A stretch of DNA of 64,000 nucleotides from NCBI RefSeq assembly GCF_004361915.1, contig NZ_SNWP01000014.1, positions 96,269 to 160,268 of the forward strand, in the 5' to 3' direction. The stretch comes from Sediminibacterium goheungense (GTDB taxonomy: Bacteria; Bacteroidota; Bacteroidia; Chitinophagales; Chitinophagaceae). Below the pieces are notes generated by a model. It was not told where the DNA came from and did not search any database. It worked only from the letters and a program-made list of their open reading frames with translations. The translations under genes were made by a program, and so were the position numbers. Within the stretch, counting starts at the first letter, position 1. Each line of letters opens with the position of its first letter. Shown here in pieces: positions 26,628-35,431 of this stretch.

Positions 26628-27986
26628 TTACATTTTATGCGACTTCCATCTTCCACTACGCATATACCATAAAGAAGGAATCAGCAAAGTCATCCAATAT
26701 ATCCCTTCGCTGGCCCAGCCCCAGCCAATGGGTAATTTTAATTTTTCCAGTGTGGTATAAACATAAAGGCAATACAAGATAATAGCAGCAATTTCGCTGT
26801 ATAGGTTCACTTTTGTATTGCCTGTTCCTGTAACCGCATTCAACCAGATAACGGAAACAGACATCAATACCAATGCCATTGAAACAATACGCATTACTGG
26901 AATCGCAGCATCTATAAATGCCTGATCCTGTCCATATAAAGATAAAAATGCCTGTGGGAATATATTCAGGAGCACACATACCAGTACTGCGAATCCAACG
27001 CTCCATTTCATGATTTTACCAACCAGTTCTATTACCCTGTGTTGCAGCCCCTGACCAATAATATTACTAACCATACTGTTGGTGGTAGCTCCAAATGCCC
27101 AGGTGAAACAACCAAAAAAACCGAATATATTACGCATGGTGTTAGAAACCGCAAGATCTCTTTCACCATGGTGTTCAATTAAAATATAGAAAAATTCCCA
27201 GCTGATGATACTGATGGCCATCTGTAAAATAATCGGGAAGGATATTCTCAAAATGAGTTTACAGTTCTCCCAATCGTAACGAATATTTTTAAACAATGCT
27301 AACCTTTGACCCATCCCCTGAAGATGTATAACCAGAAAAATAACAACCAGGCCGGCAAACTCAGCAATAATAGATGCATAGGCTGCACCATTAAAACCCA
27401 GTTCAGGAAGCCCCAGTTTTCCATAAATCAATCCATAATCAAAATAAATATTAGCAATGGCTTCCATAGCTGTACCGAATATCAGAAAACGGCTTTGATT
27501 GGTGCCAACCAGTAACGCATTGCGCATCTGATAGATGTATAAGAAAGGTAAGCCCAGTATGCGGATATTCAGAAAATCAACAGCCATTCGTACCCTTTCT
27601 GTATCATGAAGGGCAAAACGAAACAGAAAAGGCGCTATAAACCAGGTAAGCAAAATACCCGCAATGGCAAATACAATCGATATCCTGATACCCTGTGAGA
27701 AAAGGTTTCCAATCTGATCAATCCTGTTTTCACCCGCCCGTCTCGAAATAAGTGCCTGAAGTCCATTATTGAGTCCGTGACCAATGACAGCAAAAATCAG
27801 GTAATATACACCCGTAATACCAGCTACTGCCAGCTCTTTTTGTCCTAATCCACCCAAAAAAATATTGTTGGTAATAAAATTAATCTGGGGCACTACAATA
27901 GATGCGGTAATAGGCAGGGCAATACTCAGTATTTGCCGGTTACTGATAGAAACCTGTAAATTGATATTTGATGTATTTGCTGCCAT
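26628..27986 (-). CDS. MATE-family efflux transporter
   Basis: A 452-residue protein starting at ATG 27986; an upstream TTG at 28022 is less likely. About 12 hydrophobic segments are visible, beginning with ILSIALPITASIVVPQINFITNN and GGLGQKELAVAGI, with the conserved GLNNGLQALISRRAGENRID loop and the second-half match GATTNSMVSNIIGQG. MATE proteins export cationic drugs or metabolites by Na+ or H+ antiport. Divergent from the DUF3822 gene. Confidence 0.9.
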   Translation of the reverse strand: MAANTSNINLQVSISNRQILSIALPITASIVVPQINFITNNIFLGGLGQKELAVAGITGVYYLIFAVIGHGLNNGLQALISRRAGENRIDQIGNLFSQGIRISIVFAIAGILLTWFIAPFLFRFALHDTERVRMAVDFLNIRILGLPFLYIYQMRNALLVGTNQSRFLIFGTAMEAIANIYFDYGLIYGKLGLPELGFNGAAYASIIAEFAGLVVIFLVIHLQGMGQRLALFKNIRYDWENCKLILRISFPIILQMAISIISWEFFYILIEHHGERDLAVSNTMRNIFGFFGCFTWAFGATTNSMVSNIIGQGLQHRVIELVGKIMKWSVGFAVLVCVLLNIFPQAFLSLYGQDQAFIDAAIPVMRIVSMALVLMSVSVIWLNAVTGTGNTKVNLYSEIAAIILYCLYVYTTLEKLKLPIGWGWASEGIYWMTLLIPSLWYMRSGRWKSHKM

Positions 27987-28064
27987 GAACGGCGCAAAGC
28001 TACTATTTAAACTCTTGTACAACTCAGGGGCTTTTTTTATATCATTGCAAACAATATTGATGCT

Positions 28065-28901
28065 ATGGCAAGAAAAACATGGGCATACTATCCATCTACA
28101 CCCATTGCAGCCTTACAAGGGCATAAACTTCGCGTAGAAATAGGATCTCATTATGTGGCCTGTTCCGTTTCAGAAGAGGAACAGCCGATTGCTTTTGAGT
28201 TTTTTGAATTGGATAACGACATCAATGAATGGAGTGATATTATTTTTGAAGTAAAAAGCAATTCTCTTTTATTAAACAGTCATTCCGGAAGTGTAGATAT
28301 CCGCTATAATTTCAAAGAAGTGTTGCTGGTGCCGATGGAAAAATTAACCAGTGCAGCCGCCGCTGATTACCTGACGCTGATACATGGTAATGCATTGAAC
28401 CATGAAATAAAACATGATAAAATTGCTGATCAGGCAGGTATGCTTACGATTTACCGGGTTAAGAGTAGTATTGTTGATCAGGCTCTCCGTCATTTCCATC
28501 TGTTTCAGGCGCAACATGTATATACAGACATTATTAACCAACTGCTGATACGCACCGATCTGACGGATAAGTTTTTAAAAATTCAGGTGTATCCGAATTC
28601 TTTTATTGCGGTTTTAATGATTGGCAGACAGGTACAAATGATTCAGACATTTAGTTTTGAAACAACTGAGGATATATGTTTTTACCTGCTCTCTATCTTG
28701 AAAGAATATGCAGCGTCTGTAAACGATACTTCACTTGAAATGAGTGGTTTTATAGAGCCTCATGGAGAGTTGCATAGAAGATTACAGCAACTTTTTAATA
28801 ACAGGCATTTTCATAATTTACAGGAGACGGCTGTATTGTCTGGCATGCTTGAACATAATCACCCACATACATTCACTCCATTTTTTAATAGTACCACATG
28901 A
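28065..28901 (+). CDS. DUF3822-family protein
   Basis: A 278-residue protein that I recognise as DUF3822, a Bacteroidota family thought, from memory, to have an actin/ASKHA-like fold; no enzyme motif is obvious. Segments such as GSHYVACSVSEEEQPIAFEFFELD and FYLLSILKEYAASVNDTSLEMSGFIEPHGELHR fit. It overlaps the RsmD-like gene by four bases (ATGA), a pairing that suggests joint translation. Function unknown. Confidence 0.75.
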   Translation: MARKTWAYYPSTPIAALQGHKLRVEIGSHYVACSVSEEEQPIAFEFFELDNDINEWSDIIFEVKSNSLLLNSHSGSVDIRYNFKEVLLVPMEKLTSAAAADYLTLIHGNALNHEIKHDKIADQAGMLTIYRVKSSIVDQALRHFHLFQAQHVYTDIINQLLIRTDLTDKFLKIQVYPNSFIAVLMIGRQVQMIQTFSFETTEDICFYLLSILKEYAASVNDTSLEMSGFIEPHGELHRRLQQLFNNRHFHNLQETAVLSGMLEHNHPHTFTPFFNSTT

Positions 28902-29443
28902 GGATTATTTCCGGAAAATGGGGGGGGAGGAGGATCAGCCCACCTGCCAATATGCCACATACCAGACCCACAACCGATATCGCCAAAGAAGGGTTATTCA
29001 ATATTCTCCAGAACAGAATGGATTTTGAGGGTGCTAAAACACTGGATCTTTTTGGTGGTACCGGTTGCATCAGTTATGAGTTGGCCTCAAGAGGCGCTAA
29101 TGACCTAACCATTGTGGAGAAGGATGCCATTATGCATGCATTCATCAAAAAGAATGCAGAAATGCTGGGTATGCAAAACCATAAGATATTGAAGATGGAT
29201 GTCTTTGCTTACTTAAACAGTTGTACAGAAGATTTTGATTTCATCTTTGCAGGACCTCCCTATGCACTGGGAACGATTGATGAAATTCCTAAAATCATTG
29301 TAAGCCGTAATATGATCCGTTCTGGCGGATTTTTTGTACTTGAACATACGCCACGTAATAATTATGAAAAATTTGAAGGCTTTAGCTTTCAAAGAAATTA
29401 TGGAACGACTTTATTTTCATTTTTTATAAAAAAAGAAGTGTGA
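28898..29443 (+). CDS. RsmD-family RNA methyltransferase with altered motif IV
   Basis: A 181-residue Rossmann methyltransferase: MRIISGKWGGRRISPP, RPTTDIAKEGLFNIL, SAM-binding motif I TLDLFGGTGCISYELASRG and VEKDAIMHAFIKKNAE. RsmD makes m2G966 in 16S rRNA. The catalytic motif IV, normally (N/D)PPY, reads AGPPY at residues 118-122: Gly replaces the acidic residue or Asn (codon GGA at 29252-29254). This could mean a changed or lost activity, or a sequencing difference. ATGA overlap with DUF3822; the stop codon forms the first bases of a heptamer repeat. Confidence 0.86.
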   Translation: MRIISGKWGGRRISPPANMPHTRPTTDIAKEGLFNILQNRMDFEGAKTLDLFGGTGCISYELASRGANDLTIVEKDAIMHAFIKKNAEMLGMQNHKILKMDVFAYLNSCTEDFDFIFAGPPYALGTIDEIPKIIVSRNMIRSGGFFVLEHTPRNNYEKFEGFSFQRNYGTTLFSFFIKKEV

Positions 29444-29518
29444 ATGATGAATGGTCAATGGTGAATAGAATCCTCGCCATTGACCATTGACCATTGACCA
29501 TTCACCATTGACCATTGA
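29441..29518. repeat. Heptamer tandem repeat, inverted pair (TCAATGG/CCATTGA family)
   Basis: Left arm 29441-29468: TGAATGA, TGAATGG, TCAATGG, TGAATAG. Right arm 29477-29518: six units of CCATTGA with one CCATTCA. The left arm includes the preceding stop codon; the right arm ends six bases before the bioD start. Confidence 0.93.
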
Positions 29519-29524
29519 CCTCCC

Positions 29525-30178
29525 ATGCCCCGACCCATACTCATCACTGGAATTGGTACCGATATAGGTAAAACCCTGGTGGCAGCTGTTGTAACCGAGG
29601 CATTACATGCCGATTACTGGAAGCCTGTGCAGGCAGGTTATGAAACAGGGACCGATGCGCAAACCGTTGCATCGCTGATCAGTAATGCTGATACCATTAT
29701 TCATAAAGAAGCCTATTGTCTTTCAATGCCTGCATCCCCACATATAGCTGCGGCTAATGAGGGTATAGAAATTGATATGGAAGTGTTACGTAGCCATTGC
29801 CAATCTATTTTACAAAGTATGGATAACAAACCCCTGATAGTGGAAGGTGCTGGAGGGCTGCTGGTGCCTTTGAATAAAAAGGAGACCATTGCAGACCTTG
29901 CCAAAGCCATTGATGCCAGGATCATATTGGTGAGCCGGAACTATCTGGGTAGTATCAATCACTCACGCCTCACAGCGGCTTATTGTAAGCAGGCAGGATT
30001 GGATGTGATGGGATGGATATTCAATGACCAGTATCTGGATTATGAAAATGAAATCGTTGAGTGGACCGGTTATCCATCACTTGGAACAATTGCGTATCTT
30101 GAAAATAAAGATTCCGCTGTCATTCAGCAATATGCGGAATCAATACGTTCTGGTTTGTATCAAGTAATCGGGAGTTAG
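29525..30178 (+). CDS. bioD: Dethiobiotin synthetase
   Basis: A 217-residue P-loop enzyme of normal length: ILITGIGTDIGKTLVAAVVTEAL (Walker A GTDIGKT), YWKPVQAGYETGTDA, IVEGAGGLLVPLNKKETIADLA and SRNYLGSINHSRLTA. It uses ATP and CO2 to close the ureido ring of dethiobiotin. No other biotin genes are in the window. Its untranslated leader consists mostly of a heptamer repeat. One base separates it from the next gene. Confidence 0.95.
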   Translation: MPRPILITGIGTDIGKTLVAAVVTEALHADYWKPVQAGYETGTDAQTVASLISNADTIIHKEAYCLSMPASPHIAAANEGIEIDMEVLRSHCQSILQSMDNKPLIVEGAGGLLVPLNKKETIADLAKAIDARIILVSRNYLGSINHSRLTAAYCKQAGLDVMGWIFNDQYLDYENEIVEWTGYPSLGTIAYLENKDSAVIQQYAESIRSGLYQVIGS

Positions 30179-30179
30179 T

Positions 30180-30749
30180 ATGACCAAAAAGCAGTTGCGT
30201 CAACAGTATAAAGCTGAACGACAAAAAATTTCAGCCAAAGACCGCATGCGGATGGATGATCTTATGCTTATTCGATTTCAGCAGATACCCATAGGTAATT
30301 GGCAAACCGTTTTGAGTTATGCTCCCATGGAACAATACGGAGAGCCTAATATATCTTTATTTGAAGGCTACCTCGAACATTTTATTCCGCAGCTTCAATT
30401 TGCCTATCCGGTAAGCGACCTGCAGAATCATACTATAACAGCTCATCTTGTTTCTGAAACAACCCTGTTCCAGCAAAATGAATGGGGTATCGAAGAGCCA
30501 TTATATGAACCTGTTTTGGATCCGGAGCAGATTGACCTTGTATTTGTACCTATGTTGGTTTGTGATACCCATGGCTTTAGGGTAGGATATGGGAAAGGCT
30601 TCTATGATCGTTTCCTGCCGCAGTGTCGTCCTGATACTGTTACAATCGGATTCAGCTATTTTGAGCCGGTTGATCTCATTACAGACACCCATGAATTTGA
30701 CGTACCTTTACAATACTGTATTACGCCGAAGGAAGTCTATGAATTTTAA
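30180..30749 (+). CDS. 5-formyltetrahydrofolate cyclo-ligase
   Basis: A 189-residue protein with the family pattern: MTKKQLRQQYKAERQKIS at the N-terminus (basic Arg-rich ATP site), NEWGIEEPLYEP, LVFVPMLVCDTHGFRVGYGKGFYDRFLPQC (ATP-binding glycine loop) and IGFSYFEPVDLI. It converts 5-formyl-THF to 5,10-methenyl-THF using ATP. It overlaps lpxK by 11 bases. Confidence 0.94.
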   Translation: MTKKQLRQQYKAERQKISAKDRMRMDDLMLIRFQQIPIGNWQTVLSYAPMEQYGEPNISLFEGYLEHFIPQLQFAYPVSDLQNHTITAHLVSETTLFQQNEWGIEEPLYEPVLDPEQIDLVFVPMLVCDTHGFRVGYGKGFYDRFLPQCRPDTVTIGFSYFEPVDLITDTHEFDVPLQYCITPKEVYEF

Positions 30750-31824
30750 TACCCTTTTCCTGAAATCATTCCGAGTATTGCTCTTGCCTGTTGCATTGAT
30801 TTATGCACTTGTCATACGCATCAGAAACTGGATGTTTGATAAACATTACCTGAAATCGGCAAAATTTAATTTTCCCCTCATCTGTGTAGGTAATCTTGCG
30901 GTAGGTGGTACTGGTAAATCGCCCATGGTAGAATATCTTTTACATTTACTCTCTCCACAGTGTAAAGTAGGTACACTCAGCAGGGGATATAAACGCAAAA
31001 CAAAAGGATATGCATTGGCCAATGCCAATACTACAGCACTTGAAATAGGGGATGAACCGATGCTGTTTCATATGAAGTTCCCGAATGTGCCTGTAGCGGT
31101 TGGAGAGGAAAGGCTGGTAGCCATTCCTCAATTATTACAGGATGTTCCGGATCTGCAGGCCATTATACTGGATGATGCTTTTCAACACCGCTCTGTGGAT
31201 GCCGGATTCAATATACTCCTCACTGAGTACAGTAATATCTATGTACATGATTTCTATCTACCCACTGGCGATCTGAGAGATGAGAAAATGTCTGCCAGAA
31301 GAGCTTCTGTAATAGTGGTTACCAAATGTCCGCAGGATCTGAGTAATGAAAGAAAGCAGCAAATCATACGAAGTCTGAAACCCAGGGCGGATCAGAAAGT
31401 GTTTTTTACGAGAATAGCATACGGTATCCCATATCATATTTTTAATTACGATGATGAATGGCTGCTAACACCAAGAGATGAGGTTTTACTGGTGTGCGGC
31501 ATTGCCAATCCAAAACCGTTGAAAGATTACCTGCTGGAAAGAACACATACTTATTATCAGCAGGATTATTCAGATCATCATATATTTTCAATCGACGACC
31601 TGAATGATATCCGTAGAAAGTTTGAACAGATACAGGCCAAAGAAAAAATTATCCTGACTACAGAGAAAGATGCAGTTCGGTTGATGAAGTTCAGTGAAGA
31701 ACTGGCTAACCTGCCAATGTATGTTTTGCCCATCCGTCACGAGTTTTTGTTTGGAGAAGGTGAACAATTTAATACCATGGTTACTGATTTTATCAGGAAC
31801 TTTAATTACAAGTCAATGACATGA
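30739..31824 (+). CDS. lpxK: Tetraacyldisaccharide 4'-kinase (lipid A synthesis)
   Basis: A 361-residue protein starting at ATG 30739 (MNFNTLFLKSFRVLLLPVALIY), overlapping the cyclo-ligase end by 11 bases. Walker A-like CVGNLAVGGTGKSPMVEYL, LSRGYKRKTKGYALA, GDEPMLFHMKFPNVPVAVGEERL, ILDDAFQHRSVDAGFNILLTEY and LRDEKMSARRASVIVVTKCP all match LpxK. It phosphorylates the 4' position of the lipid A precursor at the inner membrane, confirming a Gram-negative envelope. Overlaps rnr by four bases. Confidence 0.95.
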   Translation: MNFNTLFLKSFRVLLLPVALIYALVIRIRNWMFDKHYLKSAKFNFPLICVGNLAVGGTGKSPMVEYLLHLLSPQCKVGTLSRGYKRKTKGYALANANTTALEIGDEPMLFHMKFPNVPVAVGEERLVAIPQLLQDVPDLQAIILDDAFQHRSVDAGFNILLTEYSNIYVHDFYLPTGDLRDEKMSARRASVIVVTKCPQDLSNERKQQIIRSLKPRADQKVFFTRIAYGIPYHIFNYDDEWLLTPRDEVLLVCGIANPKPLKDYLLERTHTYYQQDYSDHHIFSIDDLNDIRRKFEQIQAKEKIILTTEKDAVRLMKFSEELANLPMYVLPIRHEFLFGEGEQFNTMVTDFIRNFNYKSMT

Positions 31825-33839
31825 GTAAGAAACCATCCAAACAAAAGCAGAAACAGCGGCAGAAGCAAAAGTCATCACAGGTACAGGTACTGAAAGGAAA
31901 ACTGGAAGTAACCCGTTCCGGCATGGGTTATGTGGTCATTGAAAATGGAACAGGAGATGTATTGGTTCGCCCCGGTGATTTCATGAATGCGCTCAATGGA
32001 GATATCGTAAGAGTGAAAGTGATAAAAGAAAACAGCCGTACGGGAAAAAAAGAAGGTAAAATTACAGAAGTAGTAACCCGCCGTCAAACAGAATTCATTG
32101 GTTATGTCCAGCTATCCACCAATTTCGCATTTTTTGTGCCGGATACTGATAAACCCATGCCCGACCTCTTTATTCCGCTTTCTGCACTGAATGGGGCGAA
32201 ACATAAAGACAGGGTAGTGGCCAGGCTGGTAAAGTGGGACAAGGATGATAAAAAGCCTGTTGGTGAAATTGTGGGTGTTATGCAACCCGAGGATGAGAAT
32301 GATGCGGCTATGAAAGAATTACTGGCACAAGCTGGTTTCCCGCTTTTCTTTTCAGAAGATGTACTGGAAGAAGCAGAAAGACTACCGGAAGTATTAGATA
32401 GCGAGGAACTCAAAAAAAGAAAAGACTGTCGCGATATACTCACTTTTACCATTGATCCGGTTGATGCAAAAGATTTTGACGATGCACTTTCCATACGCTT
32501 ACTTTCTAATGGTATCTATGAAATCGGCGTACATATTGCAGATGTTAGCTATTATGTAGAACCCGACACAGAGCTGGATGAAGAAGCGTATAAAAGGGCT
32601 ACATCGGTGTATTTGCCAGACCGTGTAAATCCGATGTTGCCGGAAAAAATTTCTAATGAACTCTGTTCTCTGCGGCCTCATGAAGACAAATTCACCTTTT
32701 CGGCCATTTTTCAGATGAATACCAAAGGAGAGATCAAACAGTATTGGCTTGGCAGAACAGCCATTCATTCCGATCATCGTTTTACGTATGAAGATGTGCA
32801 GGAAATCATCGAAAAGAAAGAAGGTAAATACCTTGATGAAATATTGCTGCTGAATGATCTGGCACAAAAAATGCGAAAAAAACGCTTTAGTAAAGGAGCT
32901 ATCAATTTCTCCTCACAGGAAGTGCGTTTTAAACTGGATGAAAAAGGTAAGCCGGTGGGTATTGTTGTAAAAGAAAGTAAAGAAGCACATCAGTTGATTG
33001 AAGAGTTTATGTTGCTCGCTAACAGAACTGTAGCGGAAAACATTTCGAAAATCCAGATCAATAAAAAGCCGCTTCCATTTCCATACCGTGTTCACGACCA
33101 GCCCGATACAGAGAAACTGATGCCCTTTATGGATTTCGCCAAAAAATATGGACATAAATTTGATCTGGGCTCACCCGAATCCATTGCACGCAGCTTCAAT
33201 AGTATGCTGGAAGCTGTCAGGGGCAAACCTGAACAACATGTGTTGGAGCAATTGGGAATACGCACCATGGCAAAAGCCATTTATACCACCGAAAATATAG
33301 GCCATTATGGTCTGGCTTTTGAACATTACTGTCATTTTACTTCACCGATCAGAAGGTATCCGGATGTATTGGTACACAGGGTACTTGAGTCTGTATTAAA
33401 GGGTAAACCCCTGGTCGATAAAAAAATGGAGGAAAAATGTAAGCACAGCAGCGACCGGGAAAGGGCGGCCATGGAATGTGAAAGAGCAGGTAATAAATAC
33501 AAGCAGGTAGAATATATGCGCGATTACCTGGGTGAAACTTTTGAAGGGGTGGTGAGTGGTGTTTCGAGCTTTGGCTTCTGGGTGGAAACCGTCGCACATA
33601 AATGTGAGGGACTGGTGAGTCTGATCAGTTTGTCTGATTATGATGATTTCCGTTTAATTGAAACTGATTATAGTCTTGTAGGAAGAAGAAGCGGCAGAAC
33701 CTTCCGTATGGGCGATAAGGTGATGATCAGGGTAGTGGCTGCCAATCTTGAAAAAAGACAGTTGGATTATGAATGGGTATTGGGAGGAGAGGAACAAAAC
33801 CAAAAGTCAAAAGGAAAAAATCAAAAAGGAAAAAAATAG
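31821..33839 (+). CDS. rnr: Ribonuclease R (3'-5' exoribonuclease)
   Basis: A 672-residue protein. A basic N-terminus (KKPSKQKQKQRQKQKSS) precedes cold-shock domains, the RNB nuclease domain with metal-binding TIDPVDAKDFDDALSI, HYCHFTSPIRRYPDVLVHR and a C-terminal S1 domain (FEGVVSGVSSFGFWVETVAHKCEGLVSL). It degrades structured RNA from the 3' end. It is somewhat shorter than E. coli RNase R (about 810) because of the shorter N-terminal region. The Lys-rich tail (GKNQKGKK) is typical. Last gene of the close-packed run starting at DUF3822. Confidence 0.95.
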   Translation: MSKKPSKQKQKQRQKQKSSQVQVLKGKLEVTRSGMGYVVIENGTGDVLVRPGDFMNALNGDIVRVKVIKENSRTGKKEGKITEVVTRRQTEFIGYVQLSTNFAFFVPDTDKPMPDLFIPLSALNGAKHKDRVVARLVKWDKDDKKPVGEIVGVMQPEDENDAAMKELLAQAGFPLFFSEDVLEEAERLPEVLDSEELKKRKDCRDILTFTIDPVDAKDFDDALSIRLLSNGIYEIGVHIADVSYYVEPDTELDEEAYKRATSVYLPDRVNPMLPEKISNELCSLRPHEDKFTFSAIFQMNTKGEIKQYWLGRTAIHSDHRFTYEDVQEIIEKKEGKYLDEILLLNDLAQKMRKKRFSKGAINFSSQEVRFKLDEKGKPVGIVVKESKEAHQLIEEFMLLANRTVAENISKIQINKKPLPFPYRVHDQPDTEKLMPFMDFAKKYGHKFDLGSPESIARSFNSMLEAVRGKPEQHVLEQLGIRTMAKAIYTTENIGHYGLAFEHYCHFTSPIRRYPDVLVHRVLESVLKGKPLVDKKMEEKCKHSSDRERAAMECERAGNKYKQVEYMRDYLGETFEGVVSGVSSFGFWVETVAHKCEGLVSLISLSDYDDFRLIETDYSLVGRRSGRTFRMGDKVMIRVVAANLEKRQLDYEWVLGGEEQNQKSKGKNQKGKK

Positions 33840-33893
33840 AAACATAAATGATCAAGTCTTCCCTGCGTTTCTCAAAGGGAAAGAGGAATTTTA

Positions 33894-33934
33894 AAAATCA
33901 AACATCAAGAAATCGAGAATTCAAGAATTAAGAA
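33894..33934. repeat. Degenerate 7-8-bp tandem repeat between convergent genes
   Basis: Approximate units AAAATCA, AACATCA, AGAAATCG, AGAATTCA, AGAATTA, AGAATC. The stop codon of the saccharopine-dehydrogenase-like gene (33921-33923) lies inside. No clear facing arm. Confidence 0.55.
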
Positions 33935-35246
33935 TCTGTTGTTCCTGAAATAGAATGCCTTCCTGCTTCAATACTGTCAGAACGGGTTCATAGATAGCTG
34001 GCGTAACCGGTATATGCAAACCTCTTTCTTTGAGAGATCCATCAGCAATCAATACGGCAGCAATAGCCAGTGGTAGGCCCACGGTTTTAGCCATTGCAGT
34101 ACGGAGATGGTTTTCTCCTTTTACCACGAGACTGCTTTTTACGGTACGTGATTTTCCATCCAACAGGTAGGTAATTTCGTGCAACATTACGATCATATCC
34201 TTATCAGTTGGATGCAGCAACCAGCTCTCTTCCATTCTCCATTGCAGAATATCGGCTGCACTACATTTGCCTTTGTTGATCGGCTTCTCAGAAAAGAATC
34301 CCAGAAAACTAAACTGTTCATTCAGTAAGGGATCATTCATGTATGCATCAAAACATTCCTGAAGTTTGTTTTGTGCAAGATGTTGTTTTAAAAAATCCTG
34401 TATCGGTAATCCATCTGTATCATACCATAAAGATTCATCGGTTAACTGCAGCGCAACTATGGCAGCCCATCCCTTGCAGAAATCAGGGTGGCGTAAAGTA
34501 GTTCTCAGAAAATTTTTTACTTCCGGTAATGCATACAAATCTATATAAGCCAGCGAATCACGATTGGCATAGTAAGACAAAGTGCCGAGAGAGGGTATTG
34601 AAACACTTGTATGCTGACGGAACAAATCAGCATAGCTCAATTTTTTCTCTGTTCCATTTTCTCTGTAAATCGCGCCTGCTTTACCTGCCAGTACAACATT
34701 CCGTGGATTCCAGCTTATTTTGTAGTGCCAGGGATTGTTGTCGCTTTCAGGTGCCACCAGGCCACCACAATGTGAATACAAGGAGGTGATATCTCCCCCT
34801 TCCGCTTGAATGCGGTGAATCAGTTGCATGGCACTCATATGGTCAATACCCGGATCGAGTCCCATTTCGCATAAAAACAAAATGTCCTTATTCCTGACCT
34901 CCGAAGCCAATGCTTTGATGGCAGGGTCTGCATAGGAAGCTGTGAGTAAATGCTTACCGTATGCTAAGCAGTCTTCTGCAATAGGTAGATGTAAAGATGG
35001 GGGCATGAGGGAAATGACCACATCGGCATCCTGAATGAGGCTAGCTCTTTTGCCGGCATCTAAAATATTCAGTTGTACAGCCTTGCAGCCATCAGCTGTA
35101 CCCAGTTTATCCTCGACTGTTTGCAGGTCGCTGTCTGCAACGGTTAATTTCCATTGATGCGCAGTCGTCTTTTGTTTGAGATAGTCAATCAAAACAGTGG
35201 CAGATTTGCCTGCGCCAAAAACGAGAATATGTTGGGTGGTGAGCAT
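33921..35246 (-). CDS. Saccharopine dehydrogenase-like oxidoreductase
   Basis: A 441-residue protein. Rossmann start MLTTQHILVFGAGKSATVLIDYL, then VVISLMPPSLHLPIAEDCLAYGKHLLTASY, LCEMGLDPGIDHMSAMQLI and the C-terminal domain with SWNPRNVVLAGKAGAIYRENG. These fit the saccharopine dehydrogenase (glutamate-forming) family, which acts in lysine breakdown; a related carboxynorspermidine or homospermidine activity cannot be excluded. The last residues (ILNS) and stop are repeat-encoded. Divergent from the DUF2807 gene across an octamer repeat region. Confidence 0.88.
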   Translation of the reverse strand: MLTTQHILVFGAGKSATVLIDYLKQKTTAHQWKLTVADSDLQTVEDKLGTADGCKAVQLNILDAGKRASLIQDADVVISLMPPSLHLPIAEDCLAYGKHLLTASYADPAIKALASEVRNKDILFLCEMGLDPGIDHMSAMQLIHRIQAEGGDITSLYSHCGGLVAPESDNNPWHYKISWNPRNVVLAGKAGAIYRENGTEKKLSYADLFRQHTSVSIPSLGTLSYYANRDSLAYIDLYALPEVKNFLRTTLRHPDFCKGWAAIVALQLTDESLWYDTDGLPIQDFLKQHLAQNKLQECFDAYMNDPLLNEQFSFLGFFSEKPINKGKCSAADILQWRMEESWLLHPTDKDMIVMLHEITYLLDGKSRTVKSSLVVKGENHLRTAMAKTVGLPLAIAAVLIADGSLKERGLHIPVTPAIYEPVLTVLKQEGILFQEQQILNS

Positions 35247-35262
35247 GGGTGCAAGCTAAGAA

Positions 35263-35396
35263 AAGTCGGGAAGACAGAAAGTCCGTAAGTCGTAAAAACC
35301 GAAGTAGAAAAACGGTAACACATCAGAACGATCATCTTCCGTACTTCCCTGTCACCCCGACGAAAGAGGGACGGACTTTCAGACAAGTTGTAACTT
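35263..35396. repeat. Octamer tandem repeat with partly complementary right side (AAGTCGGG family)
   Basis: Units AAGTCGGG, AAGACAGA, AAGTCCGT, AAGTCGTA start at 35263, 35271, 35279 and 35287, exactly 8 bp apart, and decay after that. On the right side (about 35340-35396) the other strand carries AAGTACGG, TGACAGGG and AAGTCCGT with 8-bp spacing. GAAAGTCCGT occurs in both orientations. It lies between divergent genes, in the probable promoter region. Confidence 0.7.
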
Positions 35397-35431
35397 TTCC
35401 GTTCCGGTTCCGTTACACTAAAAAATAACGC

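Noticed and set aside
33780..33839. Lys-rich RNase R tail as another heptamer repeat
   Set aside because: A loose AAAAGTC/AAAAGGA rhythm exists, but Lys-rich tails are normal for RNase R and the period is not clear.
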